Shown here: piece by piece, positions 38,501 through 47,500 of the stretch
How positions within the stretch are numbered: position 1 is the first letter of the stretch
Layout: every line of letters begins with the position of its first letter
Assembly (NCBI GenBank): GCA_036873755.1
Contig: JAVTVY010037113.1
Coordinates: forward strand, 98,570 to 162,569
From: Hanleya hanleyi
Lineage: Eukaryota > Mollusca > Polyplacophora > Lepidopleurida > Hanleyidae
Reading direction: 5' to 3'
DNA: 64,000 nt
Notes under the pieces: model-generated
What the model was told of the DNA's origin: nothing
Database searches by the model: none
The model's input: only the letters and a program-made list of their open reading frames with translations
Program-made: the position numbers and the translations under genes

Positions 38501-41500
38501 TAGGACGGACAGAAGGACAGACAAAGCGATCGCTATATGCCCCCCTCTAGTTGGGGGGGCATAATAATACAATGATAACAATGATTTACTGATTATCGGC
38601 CACAGTGACCTTGACCTTTGATCTCAAAACAATAGGGCTCCTCTGTTCTCCATGAGAAAGGTGTAACCAAAGTCTGGTACCAATCCATGACTGGAGATAA
38701 TGCACAGCTTACCGAAGTTAACAGATGGACGGACAGATAGACAGATGGACAGAACTCGCTATCCCATATAATCTCATTTCATGACAGGCATATAACAATA
38801 TAGCTTCTAGTTCTCAATGGTTATCATACAGGACCATTTGTCTTGTCCTTATACTAGATGTATACACATGAATGAATAATAGGTGATGTTTCCCAATATT
38901 CTGCAGGTTGATAATATGAACATCATCATAGTGGTCTTGAAATTAAATTATGTGAAATATATTAATTATCTCAAAACCTAGATGGAATTGAATTCAAATA
39001 TAGTTCTACAGACAATACCTGTTCCTTTGGGCTGGGTTTTGGAGGTCTCAGCTTGGGGAAGAGTTTAGTGACCAGTTTAGATGTTGGGGGAGGAGAGGGT
39101 ACAGCTGGGGGTCCACTGTCATACACATCTGACCTAATTTGAATCAGTCCTGAAAGTAACACCATTCAATATAGCTTCATGTATGCTTGAACTACGTAGT
39201 CATGTCAAGTAATGTATTCTCAATACACATATCGTGAAAAAGACCAAGCTACAGACAGCTACAATCAGCAATACACCTTGTTGAAGAAATCAGTTGACCT
39301 ATAGTATAGTATCAGTTCACATAGGGTTTTTTTCCAGACGATTATCTGCGACAGGATTTCAAGGCTTGAGTTTTAAAATCTCCAGTCGAACATATAGTTC
39401 TGATTAGGACATCGACAAGCAGGTGTAAAACTACCATTCCTACCAACTTCCAAACAGTCGTATGCAAAGTGCAAGTTAATCTGGGTAAATTGGAACATAA
39501 TCTGTAGGAAGCTGGAGGTCTAAAATTTAGCAAGCGATGCAAAATAGTAATTCGTACATATAAGGATCTGAACTCTGACACCAGTGAAGACATTACCTTT
39601 AGCAGGACTTATTTTGTCTTTGGTTTCCTCTACTAATGTATCATCAGCGATGCTGTCATCACTTGAAGGTGACCTGTCTTTTGTCCTTTTCATACTGGTG
39701 TCCCCCCACTCCTCACCATCATCAAAGTCATCACCAGTCCGTCGGTCAGATTGCTCTGTTTGGTTGTCATTTCTGTTAGTTGATCGACTATATGGTCGGC
39801 TCAGGTGTACCCTATCATCCTGATTTGGTGACTCCCGCTCACCACTATAATGTTTGTTAGCCCTTTGTGCTGAACTGTCCACACCACTATCATGTGATGA
39901 TGAGCCAGGGCCAAGTCCTGAGAATGATACACTCTCTCTTAAAACCTGAGTTAGAGTGTCTTTGCTTACTGGATTGTGATCATCTCTTCCTGCTATTTTC
40001 CTTTTTACTGGAGATTTGTTTCGGTCCTGCGTATACTGTCTCGTATCCTCATCTGACGAGGATTCACTATAGTCCTTACCAGATCTGTTCTCGACAGTCC
40101 TAACATCACGATGACCGTGATCGTGTTCATTATCTCCATCCTCCTCCACCTGAATGGCCAGAGTTCTGACTGTGGAGATGAGTTCCTCCACCTCTGTATC
40201 ACTATCACTGTCTGAACTTTCACTATCACTACTCATCTCCTCTAGTGTCTCATTCTGCTCATCATTATCACTGCCTTCATCTTCAGCAGTTTTCAGGTCC
40301 GCCCTAGCGATATGATAAAATCATTTATTGCAACATTTGTAGTATAAAGATCAAGGAAACATCACTTCCTTAAAGATTTAGCCAGCCTCAAAATCTTTCT
40401 GCAGTTTTGTGAAACTATGCGAGAGTGAAAACTGTTACAACTGGTACAGAACGAAGTATATTTTACCACATTAATCTCAACTTGTGTCTAGCTTTCATGA
40501 GAAAACGTGAGAAAATGAGAATCATAAATAAATGACATGGCATGCCATTCATTTTTCTGACAGCCACAGTGAAGCACACTCTGTGGCTTGATTGTCAGCA
40601 TTGCAATGTCATAATTGGAAGCGGGCGTGCCACGTCATCACTGCTTGTTGGACACCGTCATAATGCGGAGTGTCGTATAACTGATGTCATTGCTATTCCT
40701 ATGTTGTGATTGTGCATGCTTTGGCATTGAAGCGGAGGCAATTTTTCAAATTTCTCTGACTAATATTCTTCTTTAACTGTGTACACTGACCGTATATGAA
40801 AAATATGATGTCTTAGCATGCTTTTATGCTGAAAACATCACAGTTGAGAGATGAAAAATTCCACCACTTTTGGGCGGATTACAGCTTCAAATTTAAATTG
40901 AAACATGGACATAGTTTGAACAAGGCCAAGCTATTTAGATGATTTGTGATAGTCTAGAAAATAGAATTATTCACTTCAACTGTAACATATGGCCCAATTC
41001 ATTGAGAATTTCTTGCATTCCTTTTCAAATTCACACACAGAATTGTGGTGCAGGAGTGTTGAAATTATTTTCCAGAGATGATATGGTTATTGTATTATGT
41101 GCGTTACACTTTGTATGGAATGAGCCACATGCTCTCCTACAATGGAGAAGTTCACCATGCGTGGATAGAGTACAATCTACATACTGTCTGTATGGCTGCT
41201 TGAAAAATCTCTGATGGTTGTCATGGTGATAGGGCAGCTGACCTGAACTGGATGGGCCAGGCTGGAAACAGGAAACAGCAGAGTTCTTTTCAACATTTAT
41301 CAATAAAATTTAATTTGTTTCCCTTATATGTTTGGAAATGCCATCTATGAAACAATTTGTCCTTTAGATATTTATTAATTATAAAGACAATATGTAAGAA
41401 ACCCTTGATAGATAATTAAATATGTTTCCTTTTCCTTAGGTTGACAACAATAAGAACTTGGGTGTATATAAAACATGTGAGCGACAATTACCTGGGGTTG

Positions 41501-44500
41501 GGCTGCTCTAGCCTTATCCTTCTGCAGAACTCTGACGACCAGTGATGAATTACTGGAGAAAGATGCATTATCAGCAAAATGTTCTAACATCTCAAATTCC
41601 TCCAACTCCTCCTCCTCTACCTACAAAATAGCACCAAACGTCTTAATCTATTCAGATATTGTGTAGTTTCCCGTACTACTATACAATACAAAGATATTTG
41701 GAAAAGGTGTTAATGTCACTATTGGCATTATTAGGCTTGGTAACAAAGCAGAATGCCCTAAAAATGTTTCTCAAATTGAAGTAGAGAACAGGTAAGTAGA
41801 TTTCAGGTGGGCAGAGTACAGGTGTCTAGATTATGGGTAAATAAGGTATGGGTGAGCAGATTACAGTTGAGTATATTACAGGTGAGTAGATTACATGTGA
41901 GTGAATTACGGGTGAGCATATTACAGGCGAGTAGATTACAGCTGAGCATATTGCAGGCGTGTACATTACAGCTGAACAGATTACAGGTGAATAGATTATG
42001 AGAGAGGAGACTACAATTGAATAGACTTCAGGTGAATCAATTATCAATTTTGGATGGGCAGACTGAATGTGGGCAGATTACAGTGAGTAGATTATGGGTG
42101 AGTACATTACAGGTGAGAAGACTACAGGTAATAGATTATGGGTGAATACATTACAGGTAAATAGATTACAGGTGAGCAGACTACACGTTGTGAAATATCG
42201 ATTCTTGACCACCATATAAATGGATAAAAGATATGTAAGATGTCGATTCTGGACCCCCATATAAATGTATAAATTTCGACTTTTCATTTAACAATTTTAT
42301 ATAAATCTGTATGCATGCAAACCTTGGTATTATGATGTGTTTTGACAAACCTATTTCCGAAATACTATTCCATGACCCTTTAGGTCGGTTATGTAAGTTC
42401 AGATTTATACAGATAATGTAGAAACAGCTTATATAAGTATAATGATTTAACCTTCGTTTTGACGACTGAATTATGTAATGAGACAGATTTGTGATCTGTC
42501 TGTCATAATTGTACCGAAGTGTAAGGACATCTATGTCGGGTTAAATTGACATTGTAAACGTCTAGTATTGTATATAACGGAATGAACGGCACATTATAGT
42601 CAGACTAGTAACACCAGGTCTCCCTGATCGCAGTACCATCAGGTCTTACAGAGGCTCATGCTTCCGATAATAGTTATTGCTATCTCCAGTTCCGAAAAAT
42701 GACTGTTTACAGAATAGTCTGATGTTGATGAGGTTGTGCTAGTCTGCCTACCAAATGATGCCGGTCATTCCTAAGTTAGGTGGAATGAATTTACAATAAA
42801 TCGGCTTAATATTCAACAGATGTTTTCGTTGTATCCTCTCTCATTTAAAGAGTTTGTCAAGACTTCGAGAAATCTCAGAAGCCGGACCTTGGAATCTATT
42901 ATTGTTCAGGTTTTATGAAGACGATCCCTGTGTCTCGAGACGACTTCGCGTTTCAGAATGTGACTAGATTACAGTTGAACAGATTATGGGTGAGCAGGCT
43001 ACTGGCGAGTAAATTACAGGTGAGTAGATTACTGGTGAGTAAATTACAGGTGAATAGATTACAGATGAGTAGACTGAAGGTGAGCAGATTATGGGGTGAG
43101 CAGATTACTGTTGAGTAGATTACAGGTGAACAGATTACAGGTGAGCAGATTACTGATGCATAGATTACAGGTAAGCAGATTACCTGTTCGTTTTCTTGTC
43201 TCTTCTCTAAGCGGGAGAGAAATGAAACATCCACACTCTTACGTTGACTGTGACAGGTAGACAGTTTGTCTGTCTTAACTGGACTCCCAGAAGCATCACC
43301 CCTAAAATTACTAACATCCCTTCTCACAGGTTCACTGTTACCCCCAGCTAACTGAAGACTGGCCTGGATTCTCTCATTTGAGTGCTTTTGTCCTCCTGCT
43401 GTTACACCAGTGGCTTCCTTAGAGTCTCTCTGTATCTCTGATATACTCATGGACTTGGACACTGGCTGGCTCAATTTGAGTGACTTCTGAGCTATACCAG
43501 GAACACCCTGTCCATGCTTGGGTGTAATAGCTGACTTCTTGAGTACACCCTGCAAGTGAGATAACAGGGCTTTAACAGGGGTATTGCCGTAAGAATGGCT
43601 TCATCTGAAAAATCACTGGAACAAATCTGAAATTCACTGATGAACTTGCACTCCCTATAAATTTAATTTGTTTTTGAAGTTTTTGGGTGAAAAGCAGCTA
43701 TTTGAGACTGGTCAACATTGAGACATGTCAAAGTAGGTTGTGAAAGTTGCTGGGTTAAGAACATACTGTTACAGGAGTCAATTTCATTTCTCATTTACCT
43801 TGGCACTGGAGTCGGGGTTGGAAATGTCAGGTTTTGACGTCGAGACAGTTTTACTCATTCCTCTGTTGATAGATCTGGGTACATCAGAGTTGTTACTCCT
43901 TGTATTACTGGCTTTCTTCACAGGCACACTCCTTCCTGGCTCTGATTTTGTATTAGGAGCTGATGGTTTCCCACTGTTTGGAACTTCTCTCTTCTTTGGT
44001 GGAGCCATGAACCTGGCAAGGCCTTGACCTCGGCGAAGAAATGGACGTTTTGGAGTTTTCTCTGATGCATTTGGAGGACTAGCTGTTGAGTTAGACTAGA
44101 AAAATGTGCAAATGTGTCAGGTTTATCTCCTAACAGTCCAAAACAATGTTTTTGTTTTTGTGAAATGAAATAATAGAAATATTTCACATCTTCATATGAA
44201 GTTTGCAAAGGCCCATATGGGAGTGATATGTGACAGCACTCAACAACCAAGTTTTCTGAACTGGTGGTATTTTCTGTTACTTGCTTTGACTCAATAATGA
44301 ATCAGCTTATTATTGACAGATATTGACGAAACCTATCAGCATCTTTCAACCATGAAGTTTCCATATATTTTTCTCCATGGGATCACACAGACAAAATGTT
44401 GCATGTGTGCAATAGATTAGATTAGAGAGATGTTTTGAGAAGAGACTGGACAATAACAGTCGAAGTTGAGCCAATAGTGACAACTATGATTCCAAGTACA

Positions 44501-47500
44501 GACCATGTATTTGACCCCTGCTACACACATTTGAGGGGAATACGGAAATGCTGTTTGCCTGTCCGTCCCATAAAGAACAGAGAGAACTGAAGCCTTATCT
44601 TTAATACAGTGCTGCCTTATGAGGAACTCTCGGTCAAATCCACTCAGGACCCGATATTTTGAGAAGAGACTGGACAATAACAGTCGAAGTTGAGCCAATA
44701 GTGACAACTATGATTCCAAGTACAGACCATGTATTTGACCCCTGCTACACACATTTGAGGGGAATACGGAAATGCTGTTTGCCTGTCCGTCCCATAAAGA
44801 ACAGAGAGAACTGAAGCCTTATCTTTAATACAGTGCTGCCTTATGAGGAACTCTCGGTCAAATCCACTCAGGACTGACCTTGACTTAGTTTTAAAGGTTA
44901 CAGAGATCAAAATGTGAATAGGAGACCTAGTTCCTAGTGAACACAATATCTAAGGAGCAAATTGAGCTAGAGCCTCAATCTTTGGCATAAAAATGTCTTA
45001 TGAGGGTCTCTAGGTCAAGTACCTAGTTTCAAAGGTCACAGAGGTCAATCTGTGAATATATCTGTAAACACAATATCTCAACAACAAAGAGAGCTAGCGA
45101 CTGGATTTTTGGTACAAGGCTGCCTTATAAGGGTCTCTATGAGAAGTTCACTCTGGACGGACCTTGGCCTGTTTTCAAATGTTACAGGGGTGAAAATGTG
45201 AACAGCAGTCATATTTGCTTGCAAATGCAATATCTAATGGACAAAGTGGCCTAGAGTTGCTGAGCTGTAGCACAACGCTGCCTTATGAAAGGCCTAAAGG
45301 CCAAGTTCAATCCCGACTGACCTTAAGCTGTTTTCAAGGGTCACAGAGGTAAAAATGTGAATAGCTTGTGAATACAATATTTCAGTCACAATGAGAACTT
45401 GTGACTGGATCTTTGTCATGCGACCTTATGAAGGCCTCAAGGTCAAGTTCAATCTGGACTGACCTTGACTTGTTTTTATAGGTCACTGAGTTCAAAATGT
45501 GAATAGGGCTCATGTTTCCTTGTGAACATTATCTAAGGGACAAATTGAGCTGAGTCTTGATCTTTGGCATGATACCAGGTCAAGTTCACATTGTCAGATG
45601 TTGACCTATTTTCAAAGGTCGCAAAAAGACAAACTGTGAACGTAAGTAATATATCCTCCTAAACAGAATATTTGAACTAAAATTATAGCTACACTTTTTG
45701 GGCTTTTAAACAATGCTGCCTCATATCACAAGATTTTACAAGGGAAGGCAACATGCGCTTTCAGACAGGCTGCCCAGCGGTTGACCTACTAATCTGAGAA
45801 GCTACTCATCTTGTTCAATTTCTGTTCTCATGAACAGTCAAAATCCCACATTTCCAATGTTGCACACTTACCATAAAGTATCATGAGCTTAGTAGGGCTG
45901 TTGACCTCTTGGTTGAACATGTCGTTGGTCTTGAACTTGCTCCATGTAGGATGAGGATGACAGGACAAATTTGATTTTTAGATCGTGTATCCTACATCAA
46001 GTGAGTTTTACGACCAGCAACCAAGCTAGAGTTCAACAGACCCACAAAGCATATGATGTGACAAAGTATCGAGTGTGTTTATGAGAAGAGAAATTTGAAA
46101 ACTGTGGACTGTGCTTGAACCAATAGCTATCGATATTGGTTCAACATGGGCTTCTTCAGAAGAAGTTATCAACAAATTGTCATTTCCAACTGTACACTAC
46201 CTTTTCTTCTTCCGCTCTAAGGTGTTCTTCCAACAATTCTTCAAATGTTTTCTTCCCTACAATTATAAAATTCATAGGTTAATTGAACAGATAAACACAG
46301 ATTACAAGAAACGGGAAGATGAGAGAGATGAAAAAAAGTTTTAAAGTTACACCACAACAAACCACAGCCCAGTGCATAACTTTTTCACATACTTTTATAA
46401 ACATTATTACAGTTGATAAACTGGAAAAGAATGGTCGGAAAGGCCTGACAAAGTCGATTATTAGTTTCTCAGACACTTTTTCCACAAATTGATGTGGGCG
46501 GGAGATTTTCTTTCTTTCTCAATTTCATAATCTTCATGCAAATGCATGTGATATTTTTCAAAATGTGTCTGTTCCCTTAGTAGTTGATTTCATGCCACCA
46601 ATAATTTAAGTCTTTGAAATAAATCTGTTGTGATTATTTCACATGATCGAATGGAAGACATAAAATTATCCAAATTTTCGGAAAACCAGCATACTGTATG
46701 TGCTCCAACATGAGCACTAGATAAATAAGTGTTAAAAATTTGGTGGTTGTGTCTCGAGCGGTTTTGCCTAAAATGCAGTAACGGGCAGTTGGACGGACGT
46801 ACGGACATACATGACGACGAAAAGACCCGAGGTCAAAATGGCAGTGGGATAAAAACCTAAACATTAGCAGGCAACAAACATACGTATGCCATCCAAAAGA
46901 ACCTCATTCTACTGACCTTTACACAATACTGGACCATGTTGTCCAATTCAGTATCACAGTATTGACATTCAGATATGTTTCACATTCCGTTTGCTGTGAC
47001 TGCTGTGTTATATAGCGTTGTAATATTAAGTTCTGTGACATAAGATACCAATATACAGTACGACCTGGCCTATGATCATCAAGATTACACGATGAGAAAC
47101 AGGTTTCTTTTTGTTTATTATCGCAATACAAAAGGCTGGATGCGGCAGATTCTAGGACAGTGACTGAGAAACTAACATTCAGCTCTGTCTGTAGATTGAT
47201 CCCTTTAGAGAGCTGCAAAAGTGAACAGAGTTAAATTCAAACCCAAAATCCACCCGTTATTGGCAACACATTAGTCGACTTTGTCTGAAGGATGGCTTTT
47301 GGAGATAGAGAGTGAGCCTCAATACCCTGGGGTGGGGCACATCCAGTGGGAGTCCAATATGCGTAACATGACGTATGTGTAGCATGACATTGTAGTGGTA
47401 ACTAAACTGAGCTTCCACAGCTAGGCTACAGGCTATATAAAAAGCCACTTTGTTCAGCCTAAATACTAAGGCAGGCTTACCTCCAAGAGCTGAAGACACT

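Noticed and set aside
47150..47218. Possible CENPJ exon encoding [13 protein letters not shown]
   Set aside because: The exons on either side already join in phase through 46201-46256, which has clear CPAP homology; this stretch has no good donor.
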